Shown here piece after piece: positions 34,436-49,186 of a stretch of 64,000 nt of DNA. Under the pieces are notes generated by a model. That model worked only from the letters and a program-made list of their open reading frames with translations, did no database searches and was not told the origin of the DNA. A program made the translations under genes and the position numbers. The DNA comes from Rhizophagus irregularis (Eukaryota > Glomeromycota > Glomeromycetes > Glomerales > Glomeraceae). How positions within the stretch are numbered: position 1 is the stretch's first letter; the number at the start of each line of letters is the position of its first letter. The stretch spans positions 124,001 to 188,000 of the forward strand of contig NC_089445.1 in assembly GCF_026210795.1 (NCBI RefSeq), in the 5' to 3' direction.

Positions 34436-37400
34436 TTAATGCCTATAGTGATTAATATGTTTGTTCTGCATAAATATTTTTTGTTTCAATATATCCATAT
34501 CGTCATCATTTTCGTCAATAAAAGGATATTGATTATAACTAATATAATCAGGATTACGATTTTTGTATTGTGTAGATATGTTTTTCCCCAATTTACTCAT
34601 TTCATCATCATTATTGTTGTCCAATAGATGTCGATTATATTTAGTATAATCAAGATTACCATTATTAAACATTTCCTGTTTTGATCTAATATCATCTTCT
34701 GGTTGAATAGCTTTTTGATGATATTTTGATGCTCCAATGGGCCCACTTTGTTTGTGATAATCTCGAATCGTATTAGCTTTATTATTATTTCTAATTGCAA
34801 TTTCACATAAAAATTCATATATTATCCAAGGAAATGATATCATATTTTCAGAAGGATCATCACCTAATTCAGATGGATGATAGGTCACATAGTACCAAGC
34901 ACATGCTTTAGCTTCCATTCTGTTACGAGCTCCTGGCGAAACAACTCTCGTTCCTTCACCATAAAACTCTCCTTCAAATAATTTCCGATAATGTCGTTTA
35001 ATAGGAATTACTGCGTCCATTATAGATTTAGTTATGTTATGAGGCTTTTTTCTATCGACATTTGTAATAGTATTAACTATGTATCCACTTGTAACCTCAA
35101 ATTCGGTTGCGATACCAAACTGATTCATCAATCCTCTTATGTCTGCATCGTATGCACTTTTAAGTATTCGTGCATCCTCTAAATAAGCTTGATATCCTTC
35201 AACATATAATCTATTATCAAACTCAAAATTATCGCAAAGTACAAACTCATCAACCTCAATAGAACGGTACAAACGACCGAGAACTTTTTCTGATTGGTAG
35301 GTAGCTTTGTCTGTTATTTCCATAAAGTCTGGAAACTTATGAGCTCGAAGTTCTGGTGGAAATATTGCCGGCCTCCCGGTTTTGGGGTAATCTACGGCCT
35401 CAGAATGCAATTGCGCAAGACGTATACATTGCCCGTGGAATGCGCCAACATCTGAAGTATCTGCCTTTGCCATATGAGCGTTGGCAATCATGTCAATCTC
35501 ATCGGATAACATATAATTAACAAAGAACTTCTTAACATGGTCCATCGTTACGTTCTCGACCATTTCGGGGTTTTGAGCCTCATAGTTCATAGGCCCCAAA
35601 TTCTTTTTTTGGGGGATTAACCGTTCATCATAAATTATACTACGAAAAAAAAAAAATTTATAAATTTAAAAATTTTTTTTCCAAACAATAAATTTATTAA
35701 AATTAAATACATACGTAAAATTGTCTCCATCTAAATCACCACCACTACATTGGCTAGGAATATCTCGATAACCAATTGCTGGGAATACTATTACATCTAC
35801 CAGATGATCCAATTTCTTACAGTTTACGGCTGTTACAACTCGTATGTCGCCAGGATGAAAACAAGGATTACGGTATACAATACATGTTCCGGTAATTACT
35901 CTTCTATTAGATGGATTATATTGATCAGAGACACAACAATAAACTTGGTCCTCCCTTAATGTTTCTGTTTCATCCAAAACACCTAACAAAAATGCACCTT
36001 CATCCACACGAATTTTCGCCTTTTTCTTTAAATCTCTTAACATCATTATACGAAACAACGATAATAAATTCATTAGATATTTATCACGTTTTTGTAAAAA
36101 TCCGACTTTTACAAGATCTGCTAGAGACTTGGAAATACCGTGTTCATCAATATTTTGATGTAAAACATTTATAGCCGTGGTTTCATTCATAAAAATTCTA
36201 TTCAAATCACTAACTTGTGCATCTTTCATTTCGATGAATACACTATCAGGTACTCCTAATGAAGATAATAACGTAATAGCATGGTGATTAAGATATGCAG
36301 GAATAAAAGTTGATCCTCTAATAAATTCTAACTCTAAATGTTTCGATTCAAATTTGCATTGACTATGGCGCACTTGAATCTGATTATCTCGCAAAAAACG
36401 TGATTGACACAATATCCCTTTATAACCAGCAAGTCTAAATTGGAAAGCACTGGGAATATTTTTTAACTCTAATTTCTCGGCTGCTTTCTTTGCCAATGAA
36501 ACCGATATGTTCCCTATCCCATCAGAAAATGTATACCGATTTCTAACAACATCGGGAATCACTATCACTCTAATGTCATTATTCACTGGCAGGACGACGC
36601 GGGTACTTGAAAGACATTGTCCCATACGAACAGCGTATTTAGCAACACTTTTATTGATAGAGAAATCACCCATCCAACTTCTAATATCACCTGCAGTTAA
36701 ATCGTAAGTTGATGCAAAAAACCAACAAGAATGTTCCTTCAATTGGCTAGATGAAAAGGTCAAGAACTCGTATTGTCTATCACCGATCTTGATGCCATTA
36801 TGTAGGGTATTATAAATTTTGTTATACAAGGCATAATTATGAGTTCCATTAGAGGAACAAATTTTACTGGATGCCTCATCTATGAATTGAACACGCAAGA
36901 AATTATCTTTCTTATCGCGAAAATGGCGAATAACACGATTAGATGTTTCCATCGTCGGCATCAATATGTACATAGTGGTAGGAGTAATAACTACTTTGCG
37001 TATCATTACACAATCGGATGGTACATGATTAGACTTCTCTTCGACGTCAAGTTTCATGACTTCTAAACGTAAATACGATAATGGATCATAAATACGTTTT
37101 TTTCCTGCAAAAATTGTCTCTAATATATAAATTGCAGACTGAGTTGGCAGTCGGGCCAATGAAAAAAAGAAATCTTCATTAAGGTTATAATCGTGAAGGT
37201 AATTAAAAGAAATATTACATTCGGTCATATAAAGAACATCAAAATCTAACATTGAACGTTCCACATATTTACGTAAATTGGTCCCACAAATTATGTTTAA
37301 TGATCTATAATTAATGTTTGAAAACTTCACTAAATTAAATTCCCCTGCTTCCTCAATCATTTTTTTAAACCGATGAAGACCTTCTGCAGATGTACTTCCC

Positions 37401-38446
37401 AGTCGATCTAGGTCAAAAGTTATTCTATAAACAACCCATTTACCGAGTTGTTCACTATTGTCTGGCATATGCGGTTGAAGAGGGATTTCTTTTTCCTCTT
37501 TTCTTTTTGGTAATATACGAATTTCGGTTTTACGTTTCCATGAATCATCTAAACACCAATTAAACTTGTCTTTAGGTTGCAATCTACTATCTAGTACCCA
37601 ATATTTGGCTGGATACTTATTCGCTATAGTAATTGACCCACGTGATCTTTGTGGAGCGTCAAGTTCAACATGAATTTCATCTTCTATATTCTTAAAATCA
37701 ATTTCCAACTTAAACATATGAATTTGTTGAGCTGACTGATCTGACCTGAAACCAAATTCAACACTGATGCTGCGTTTTTGATAATCTATGGTAAATTTTA
37801 CCGAGTCGGTATATTTAATCTCGGAGACAAAAGTGTCCGGTTGTAGATAAACACCCATTTCAAGGCTTTCTGCTTGAAACGAATGAAACTTTAATCTCTG
37901 TCTCGCATCTGTTTGATCAATAAACATGTCTAAACTATTATCGTCTTTCTGCTGATAATCCACTTTCAAATGTTTCCCATGAAAGCTTACTGTACTCTTC
38001 CAAAATGGATATTTAGGAACAGGCCTATTAAAAATAGTAATTTAACACAACGACAATTCATTAAAAATTTAAATAACAAATTAAATGATATAAAGTTATT
38101 ATACAAACTTGAAAGTAATATAAACAACGCCGGTTGGACGTTCACCACTTTCAAAATCCTTTGTCTCAATTTGCACTCTGTAAACACTTCCATAAGACTC
38201 AAAATGTTCTTTTAATTCAAGTACTTCAGCCTTAGGATGAACGTTACTAACTTTGAATGTCATATCAGCAAAACTTTTCCATTCCCGAGGAGGCCAATTT
38301 TTTCGTACGAAAAAACCACCGTTGTCATAATCATCACCACCACCACCACCACCACCACCACTATTATTGCCATTATAACGTCCATTAACACCATTACCAC
38401 CATTCGGGGAAATTATTGACCGTCGGCCATAATATCCATTGCTCAT
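34436..38446 (-). CDS. RNA-dependent RNA polymerase (eukaryotic RDR type)
   Basis: Three exons: 38109-38446, 35715-38024 and 34436-35639 (3852 nt, 1283 aa). The first intron uses a GTTTGT donor and the second GTATGT. Exon 1 has a Gly/Asn-rich start with eight consecutive Gly, then an RRM-like segment (FKVSNVHPKAEVLELKEHFE, VYRVQIETKD). The catalytic double-psi barrel carries SGGDLDGDNFT (the DxDGD motif), and YRFSDG-type, CRNPCFHPGDIR and SKSLADLVK-type family blocks are visible. Role: synthesis of double-stranded RNA for small-RNA silencing. The coding frame is undamaged. The Asn/Asp-rich C-terminal tail after about residue 1180 is low complexity. Confidence 0.93.
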
Positions 38447-39109
38447 TGTTCTGTCGCTTGTATAACCTTTATTTATTAGATGAATGGCGAGTGTAATATT
38501 TATGTTTTGAGGGTTTCAGTAGTAGGAATATAGGTGAGAATTCAATGAAGCTCACTAGGTAATTGTTGTCTATTGTAAAAGGAAAGTAAATAAATAAATA
38601 AAATACGGTAATTTACACGTATCACGTGATTTATCTCTTAATCGAAATATTGTCGATCATGCTTCTTTCACGGCGTATTAATTTGATATCATGCATAAAT
38701 CACAAGGATTTATCGAACTGAAAAAATGAAAAAGTCAATCTATATTTGGGCGTTGACTGTTTGTTTATATAATTTAATTTCGCTTCGAATTGTTCATATG
38801 CAAATATCTCTTTTTACGTGTAGAGCATCTTGATATAGACTGTATCCGTTTTTCAAGTACAATTTGATTGTCTGATCATTACTAAATCGTATATTGGAAA
38901 TCTAACTTAGTAATAAATTCTACAAGAGAAAGTCATTTATGTAGGTGTTCGTTAACATGTATATTATGTAGTTTATTTCATATTTTATTAAAGGAAAATT
39001 GATGCTATTTTAAAATTCTTGAATAAATAATGTCTAGATAAAATATAATAACCTAACAATTAAATATATTAATAATTAAATTTTCAGATTTATAAATTAT
39101 TAATAAAAT
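38447..39109. promoter_or_regulatory. Upstream region of the RdRP gene, 3' flank of V-ATPase B
   Basis: 663 bp. A TATCACGTGATT palindrome lies at about 38620. No other element can be named. Confidence 0.35.
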
Positions 39110-41513
<2,404 letters not shown>

Positions 41514-41663
41514 TTGTATATTTCTAAGGTAAAATTAAAATATCGAAAGGAGACGAGATAGGCTGAAAGATTTGATGATCTAGTGATCTAATTATATATA
41601 TTTTGCAAATCAGATTATCAATTGATGAAATGATACGCCTATTACCATCTAATTGATTATAAG
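41514..41663. promoter_or_regulatory. 150-bp bidirectional promoter region
   Basis: The start codons of VMA2 (minus, 41513) and the kinase (plus, 41664) are only 150 bp apart, so both 5' UTRs and promoters must share this space. It is AT-rich with TATATATATTTT at about 41594. Shared regulation is possible but not shown. Confidence 0.6.
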
Positions 41664-42925
41664 ATGGAACGATGCTCTTACGAAATATTGTCCAATTACG
41701 GAGAAGGTACTTTCGGTGTTGTTTACAAAGCAAGACAGAAGCCATCGGGAGACTTAGTAGCAATAAAGAAAAGTATTGAAGTCAGATATGAAAGACCAGC
41801 TCGCGAAAGACTTGAAAATGAGCGTCGTGTTTTGAATAAAGTAAAACACGAAAATGTAAGTAGAAATATCAATTTCTTTATAATCTTTTATTTTATCATA
41901 TTTAATAGCTTTCTCGACTTGCTAGGTTATATCCCTTATTTATTGTGACGAAACTTCACATTCATTATCGCCGACATTATCTCGTTTTAACGTACAACTT
42001 AATATAAATTCTCTAATATTTCCCTTTTGCCCCCTTACGTTAAGAACTTTGCTTGATGAATATATATTGACCTTATCAGAAATTAAATCGTGCATGTGGA
42101 TGATACTAAATGGAGTTGCATATATACATGATTGTGAAGTAATACATCGGGATATATCACCAAAGAATATTTTAATAAGCGATTTAGGAATAATTAAAAT
42201 TGGCGACTTTGATGATGCATGGATGGAATCAGATAATGGCGATGAAAAAAGGGGGGAAATGAGATTCGAAGTAGGAACAAGGTTTGTATTTTATTGCATT
42301 TTTGTTGTAATTCATTGTTTAATTGAACCTTGTTTCTTTCTATTAAAGAATTTATCGTGCGCCGGAACTCCTTTTTTCTTCGAGAAATTATTCCTATGCA
42401 GTTGATTTATGGTCCCTTGGATGTATATTTGCTGAATTTTTTACCAAATATATAGGGTATCCATTGTTTGATGGTGGAAGTGATATTGAACAATTGTGCA
42501 AAATATTTCAAATACTTGGTGTTGCAAACGAATCGAATTGGCCAGTAAGTAAATATTAGACCTAAAAGATTGTAGCTTATACTTAACAATTTGAAATACT
42601 ATAGGAAGTTGTTGAATATTCCGATTATGGAAAATTTAAATTTGCCGAAAGTGATTCAGTGGGATTGACAATTAAACATTTACCTCGCGCAAATCAAAAA
42701 ATTGTAGATTTTATTGCAGGATTCTTAAGATATCCTACAATGGATAGAATGACTGCACGTAAAGTAAGAAATAATATTTATTGTTCTATAATTTTTTAAT
42801 ATCATTGCTTATTGCTAAGGATTAACAATTTATTTTCCTTAATTTATAAGGCATTACAGGATTCTCTTTTCCAATTAGATGATTTTTCAAGAACTCATAT
42901 TGATATTTCTTTACAGAAAAAATGA
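41664..42925 (+). CDS. CDK-like (CMGC) protein kinase
   Basis: Five exons: 41664-41855, 41926-42281, 42349-42544, 42605-42763 and 42851-42925 (978 nt, 325 aa). Kinase landmarks in order: glycine loop GEGTFGVVY, Lys in VAIKKS, HRD loop as HRDISPKN, and DFG replaced by DFD (GDFDDAW). The APE motif is RAPELL, and CDK-type DLWSLGCIFAE follows. The usual HRDxKPxN lysine is shifted (ISPKN). A polar insert (CDETSHSLSPTLSRFN) sits in the N-lobe before PFCPLTLRTLL. It resembles CDK-activating or CCRK-like kinases. Activity is likely but the DFD and HRD changes make it atypical. Confidence 0.85.
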
Positions 42926-45530
42926 AGTTATCACTGGTTGAATATCTTTGGAATTTTTTATCACTTTAGTTTAATTAATTAATTATCCTTTCATTTGTAA
43001 AGCAGGCAAATAGGATTATTGGAAGCATTTTGGCGAAGAACAATAAGGTGCATAAAGGCTAATGCCATTAACACAAAAGGTTATATTTACCTAATTATAT
43101 AATAAGTGTGTTAAGTATAGAAAAAATTGTCATAATGTTGCACTACGAGCCTAATGTATCAAGTTTGACAGCAAAATTTGACAAAAATGTAATAAGTAAA
43201 TCATTTGTATCACAAATATCATTGCAGGCAAATTTGCCTGCTAACTCCTAAGCAAAATTTTTAGGCATCCAATAATTATGGAAAGATAAAATAAGCTAAA
43301 GTTGCTTGTTGAAATTAGTGGATTTTGTTATGTTGAAATTGTTGAATAATAAAATAATTTTGCCATTTCTCATGTTAAATTGTAAAAATTATTTTTACCA
43401 TTTCAGCAATAATCTTTTTATTTTGACAAGCAATTTTAAATACAGCTTATTAAAATCATCTTATTATAACAATCCAATAATAGCAATTATATGTCTAAGT
43501 GTAATAAATGTCAACAGAGTAGTATTATTTGATAAAAATATATAAAATAATTTGTAGATGAATTATTAAATCAAAAGAAATGTAGTTACTATTATTGGAT
43601 TTATCTTAATAAAACAAATCTAATAAAGCTATAATCAAGAAAACCATTAATATTTTTAAATAGCTATAACCTCTTTTACTATATATTAAAACCAAAAAAT
43701 AAAATCCATCATTATTATACATTTTCAATATATTCTTAATAAATATATAAAATACACTACTAACTATCATTAAAAAGGAAATAAAATACTACATTCAATT
43801 TTATTATATTTATTTATATGGGTTTACTATGAAATCCTAATAAGCACAATTCCAATATGATAAAATCCCAAGACACATATTTCTGATAGAGATAATATAC
43901 TGAATGATCAAAATCCCAAAAGTATCATATCCTGGATGGCCTAAACTCCAGAATTTAAATTTCCTAAAAGTTCAAGTTACTGATGAGTCAAAATCCTGAT
44001 ACAATATTATAATTTTGAGTATCTCTTTGATTTTTACTTAATTTAATCATTTATAATTAAAAGATGAAATGCTAAAACTTAATTTTCTATAAATTTTTCA
44101 TGGATTTTCTATGGATTTAATTATATTAAATAAATTTAATTAATAATAAATAATTAAAAAATTTTAACAAATATTTGATATTATCAAAATTATTAATAAC
44201 TAATATATTATTTATATAAATTTGAAAAAAAATAAAGATAAATAAAAAAATATATAATTTTTAATTAATAATTTAAATTTTAAATTTTTAATTATTACTA
44301 AAATTTTAATTATTTATTAATTTAGAATACAAATATTTAATCAAATTTAAAATTTAATGAAATATATAGTTATTGCAAAAATAATTTAAACAAGTATTAT
44401 TAACTAAAACTTATTTAAAAAGTAAAAAAATTTAAAATTTAAATAATAAAATTATTTATTTTATAGGCAAATTTTATTTAATTTGCAACTATATTGCAAC
44501 CTAATAATAGAATGAGAATGTACAAAAGGAATCAAAAAGCAAGATTTAAGGAAAAAGATAGTAACACATCAACATATTGCATATAAATGAATTCCAACTC
44601 AACAAATAGAAGGTGATATATATAATCTAAAGAGAAGAAAAATTCTTTAATATAATGAACAATGGTCAATTACTCTTGAAAAAATAAGACAATATATAGA
44701 TCAGTTTATCAGAGAATAGGATAATTTGAAAGGTATATAATAATATCAAGATGTACAAATACAAATATAATTTTTCTTTTTGTTTAGAGGGTAGTGATTA
44801 GTGAAAGCACATACTAAAACTATATGAAATAATGATCCTATATAATCTAATAACTAGGAAGATATAGGTAAATTTTATATTAATGATGATAGGGTACAGA
44901 AGTAATTTATAGAATAGGAAACTGGTTTAGAGTTTTAATAGATTAGTTATATACATAACAGATACTTCTGTATTTTTATATAACTAATAAACTCATAAAT
45001 TGCATATTCACTAGTCGAAATAGTCCAATTCAGCCAGATTTCGTATAGGCAAATTTGGCCTGAATTATGGCTGAAATCTGGTCAAAGTTGGACGAATCTT
45101 CTAACCGAAAGTTTATATCGAATGTTATCATTCAGACTGCCACTTATCTAAATTTCGGTTAAGTTTTGATTTACAATTCGCATAAGTTTCAAATAGTATT
45201 TTTATACCAAACATTTTGTAATTCATAAAATTGTATTTTGTTTAATACTAACAATTTTATTATATAATATACTATATTTTGCCTATGTGTATATATATAT
45301 AATACTAACAATAATGTATGTACTATTTTCAGCCTACATAATATACAGCTGTCTTAAAGATTAGAAAATTTTTTGTTATTGTGTAAAATAAATAAAAAAA
45401 CTTTCTGCCATAGACTCACACGTCTAAATGTCTAAAGAACTGAGCTGTCTAAAAAATTAAGAAAAATAAACCATTAAAAATCATTTATTATTAAAGTAAT
45501 AACAATTAAAGATATAAAAAGTTGAAAATT
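42926..45530. other. Long gene-free AT-rich stretch
   Basis: No gene, RNA or bounded transposon is supported. A short palindrome, caggcaaatttgcctg, is at about 43226. Parts near 43820-44030 and 44990-45180 have less extreme composition and may be eroded repeats. Confidence 0.45.
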
Positions 45531-45539
45531 TACCGAATT

Positions 45540-46965
45540 ATCACATCCAAGGAGACTGAAAAAACCACCTAATAAGGTAAAAAAAGAATCATTAGAAGCT
45601 GTTTGTGAAAATAAAAAAAAAATAATAAAAGAATAAAAAAAATGAAAAAATATACCAATAATAGATAGTAAATGTTAGTATACTTTAGAAAGTTCACTTC
45701 CTATAAAATAATGAAATGTTAGTACATTTCTTCAAAGTAAACTTTAAAAGAATTGATCTCCACACATTTATCCTGTATCCCAAAAACTATAGGAAGCTGA
45801 AACCTACAAAATAAAAGAAAAAAATTAAAAAATAATTCATTTTTTTTTAAAAAACAATAAGTTTTGAAACAAAACTTACCTATTGAATGCTTGAGGACAG
45901 AAGCCAAAACCTACAAAATAGAAAAAAATAATTATTTTTTAAAAAAATATAAAGTTTCGAAGTGTGTTCAAAATAAACTTACCTATCCAAAGTCCAAGAA
46001 CTGAAGCTGAAACCTACCAAATAAAAGAAAATAATTAATTAAATAAATAAAATTTTTTAAAAAAAAGACACAAAGCTTTTGCTTCAAAACTCACCTATCA
46101 AAGCCCAAGAACCGAAGTTAATATCTACAAAACAAAAAAAAAATCTATATAATTTTTTTAAAAAAAATTATTTTAAAAAAAAAGAATTTCAAAGTGTTTA
46201 CTTCGAAATTCACCTATCAGAGCTCATGAATTGACGCTAATACCTACAAATAAACAAAAAAAAAGTTTATTAAAAAAAATATATATTAAATAAAAGTTTT
46301 GAAGCTTTCGCTTCGAAACTTACCCATTCAAAGTCTATGATCTGAAACCCAAGACTTACAAAATAAAAGAAAAAGAAATTAATTAAAAAAAAAACAAATA
46401 TTTTTAAAAAAAAACCTCAAAGCTTTTAGCTTTGAAACTCACCCATCAAAAATCCATGAATCAAAACCCAAAACCTAAAAATAGAAGAAAGAAATTAAAA
46501 AAAAATTATTTTAAAAGTTTTGAAGTGAAAGCGAAACTTCAAAACTTACCTAACAAAGCCCAAAAATTGGAAAATGAAACCTATAAAATAAAAAAAAAAC
46601 AAATTAATAAAATTAAAAAAAAAATTATTTTAAAAGTTTCGAAGCAAAAGCAAAGCTTCAAAACTCACCTAACAAAAACCAAGTATCAGAAGCCGAAACT
46701 TACAAAATAAAAAAAAATTAATAAAATTAAAAAAAAAACTTTAAAAAAAGTTTTCAAGCGAAACAAAATTTACCTAATAAAGACCAAGTATCAGAAGCCA
46801 AAACCTACAAAAAAAAAGTTTCAAAGCGTTTTCTTCAAAACTCACCTGACAAAGCCCAAGAATCAGAAGTCAAAACTTACAAAATAAGAAAAAAAAATTT
46901 TTTTTAAGTTTCAAAAGCTTTCAAAATTTACCGAATTGAAGCCAATATCAAAATAGTAGAAAAAA
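45540..46965 (-). other. Tandem micro-exon-like cassette array B
   Basis: About twelve units of roughly 85-115 bp. On the minus strand each has a TTTTATTTTGTAG acceptor-like end, a block of about 30-32 nt, and a GTAAGTTT or GTGAGTTT donor-like start. A spacer with a hairpin such as GTTTCGAAGC...GCTTCGAAAC follows. Clear blocks are 45880-45910 and 45983-46013 (31 nt each), with others near 46092, 46212, 46325, 46440, 46550, 46668, 46768 and 46841. The consensus block is GTTTCGGCTTCTG..CTTGGGCTTTG.TAG. In frames without stops it gives a Gly-Phe-Gly-rich decapeptide, but many units contain stops or have changed length. It looks older than array A. No 5' or 3' terminal exon was identified. Confidence 0.5.
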
Positions 46966-47039
46966 ATTAATAAAAAAAAATAATAGTTTCGAAATGAAAC
47001 TTTGAAAAAAATTAAAATAAAAAAAACAAATTAATAAAA

Positions 47040-47159
47040 CACAGGTCGAAAAGTGAAAAATCAGGCATCAATCAGTCACCAATCGGTCACCAATCAGTCA
47101 CCAATTAGCTACCTGATTGGTGACCAATTGGTGTCTGATTTTTCACTTTTCGACCTGTG
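47040..47159. mobile_element. 120-bp near-perfect hairpin (mini-MITE)
   Basis: The outer 25 bp on each side are exact inverse complements (CACAGGTCGAAAAGTGAAAA at the left outer edge). The remaining arms, made of CACCAATC repeats, also pair almost fully around a short centre. It lies in the hairpin-rich tail of array B. No target duplication is evident. Confidence 0.75.
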
Positions 47160-47445
47160 AAATTAAAAAAAAAAATTTTTTTAAAGTTTCGTTGTGAAAC
47201 TTTAAAAGAGTTTTAAATAAAAAATAATAATTTAAAAAATTAAAATAAAAATAATTTTTTTATAGTTTTGCAATGAAACTTTAAAAAGAAAAAAATCTTT
47301 TTTTGAAGTTTCGTTGTAAAACTTAGAGTTTTAAATAAAAAATAATAATTTAAAAAATTAAAATAAAAATAATTTTTTTATAGTTTCACAACGAAACTTT
47401 GAAAAGAAAAAAAAAAGTTTCATTGTGAAAAAATTAATTTAAGTT
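47160..47445. repeat. Hairpin-rich tail of array B
   Basis: Alternating forms of AGTTTCGTTGTGAAACTTT and its complement are separated by A-rich DNA. A block of about 110 bp (AAATAAAAAATAATAATTTA onward) is duplicated at about 47215 and 47332. It is comparable to the hairpin field beside array A. Confidence 0.6.
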
Positions 47446-47805
47446 ATATATATGATGATCATTAAGAAATAATATTCGTAAAGATATCATATGTCAAAAT
47501 TTTGGTTGAAACTTCACACAGCCAAACTTTGGCCAAAACTTAGCTGAAAGTCACATGACCAAAAGTTTTGATTTTGACTAGTGATTTGCACTATTTTGCA
47601 AAAAAAAAAAATTTATTTAATTTTCTTTAAAAATATTAATACAAAAAAAAATTCAATAAATTTTATAAAAGCAATAAATCTTTTATTAAACTATTAAAAT
47701 TAATTTTAAAAATTTTTCTAATTATCACCAAAAATAATGATTTAATACTAATAATTGAAATTAGTATATTAATTTGCATTAAAAAAATATCCTTTTGATC
47801 AAATT

Positions 47806-49015
47806 TATAACATGGATGAAACTGGATTATTTTATCAGTACTTTTTTAGCATATTCTTATGATTTGAATAAATTGCATTTGATAATCATAATCTTCTTTT
47901 TTAAGTTAGAACTAGATCGAACATTAGTTACAAAGCGGCTTTCTGGATGAAAAAAAAATAAAGAATGGCTTTCAGTTGCTTTATGTACGAATTCTGATGG
48001 GTCAAATAAGCTGCCGTCTTTAGTAATTAGTAAATATGCAAATCTGCAGTGCTTTAAGAATATTAATATCGGCAATTTACCAATAACTTATAGGAATAAT
48101 GCTAAAGCCTGGATGTTAACAACTCTTTTCTTTTAACAAGTAGGCTTCAGGAATTTAATTATCAAGTCAGTATAAAATACAATAATCAACGTGTTTTGCT
48201 ACTTCTTGATAATTGTAAAAGCCATAAGATAAATAATTTAGTTCTTAAAAATGTTGAAGTTTGTTTTTTACCTCCTAATACAACTTTAAAACTTCAACCA
48301 ATGGATTCTAGAATAATTATGTCCTTTAAAAAGCATTATCAATATCATCATATCAAGTAAGTAAGATTTTAATTTTATTATTTTACAACTTTTTAAATAC
48401 ATTTTTTTTTTTAAATTAAATGGTTACTAGAATAAGTTGAAGATGGACTTTGGACAGTTCATACAAGATCTGAAAATGAATGTTTTGCAAGCAATTTAAT
48501 ATATTATTCAAGAAGTTACAGCTAATACTATCAGAAATTACTGGAATTATATCAAAATTCTTTCTAATACTGATGATAAATGAATGATTGATGATGAACG
48601 AATGATTGATGATGAAGATGATGAACTAATGCCTGATAAACTAATACTTGATGACGAACTTAACAAGGCCATTAAAACTCTTTATTTACCAAATATGATG
48701 GAGATGAAAGAACTTTTAACTATTCCTGAAGAAAATATAGTTTATGAGATTCCTGATGACATTTCAGAATTTGCAGATATATTTAAAAATGGCCCTACAA
48801 ATCATCCAAATGAAATAGATGATAGTGCTGATATAGAAATTATTTGCGTTAATAAAGCATTATAAGGTTTAAAAATTGTGAATTCATTTTTACTTTAACA
48901 GGAAAATGCACGCGAATGAACAAATTAAACTGGTAAGTAAAATTGAAAAATTTATTAAAAATAAACAAATCAATTCAATGCAACAAACTACTATAGATCA
49001 ATATTTTAAATAGTT
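47806..49015 (+). pseudogene. pogo/Tigger-type transposase relic with C-terminal PIP-box-like motif
   Basis: The DDE core is readable across several frame changes: NMDETGLFYQ (first Asp), LELDRTLVTKRLSG, SVALCTNSDGSNKLPSLVIS and ITYRNNAKAWM. Then come LLLLDNCKSH (second Asp), FLPPNTTLKLQPMDS (third Asp) and QYIIQEV..NYWNYIKILS. An acidic tail (48584-48865) follows, and the protein ends QQTTIDQYFK at about 49012. The N-terminal CENP-B/HTH DNA-binding part is not found. Stops and shifts (for example near 47845 and 48360) show that it is dead. Its right terminal repeat is at 49150-49184. Confidence 0.85.
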
Positions 49016-49149
49016 ATTTGGTTTTTTATAATGATAATTATTATTTTATAATTTCTATAATTCTTAATAAATATTATAATATAATTAGTTTATATATAAT
49101 CATGTGATTTCTATAAATACACACTCTCTCTAAATGCACATTTATGCCT

Positions 49150-49184
49150 AGTCCCAAGGGCATGCAATTATAGAGGGTTAACTG
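49150..49184. repeat. Right terminal inverted repeat of the Tigger-type element
   Basis: GTCCCAAGGGCATGCAATTA continues into TAGAGGGTTAACTG and TA. This has the same design as the ends at 9085 and 22200 (..TAGAGRGTTRACTG-TA). A matching left end was not found upstream of 47806, where array B lies. Confidence 0.65.
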
Positions 49185-49186
49185 TA

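Noticed and set aside
41988-42040. Additional intron in the kinase gene
   Set aside because: A GT..AG pair exists (GTACAACTTAAT to TTACGTTAAG), but the sequence is open in frame and contributes residues (PFCPLTLRTLL) expected in a kinase, so it is kept as exon.
46432-46710. 92-codon plus-strand open frame
   Set aside because: Lys/Asn/Gln repeats derived from array B units; the splice-like signals are on the other strand.
47857-48075. 72-codon minus-strand open frame
   Set aside because: It is antisense to the Tigger-type transposase, whose plus-strand words (TKRLSG, NSDGSNKLPSLV, NAKAWM) are clearly the real signal.
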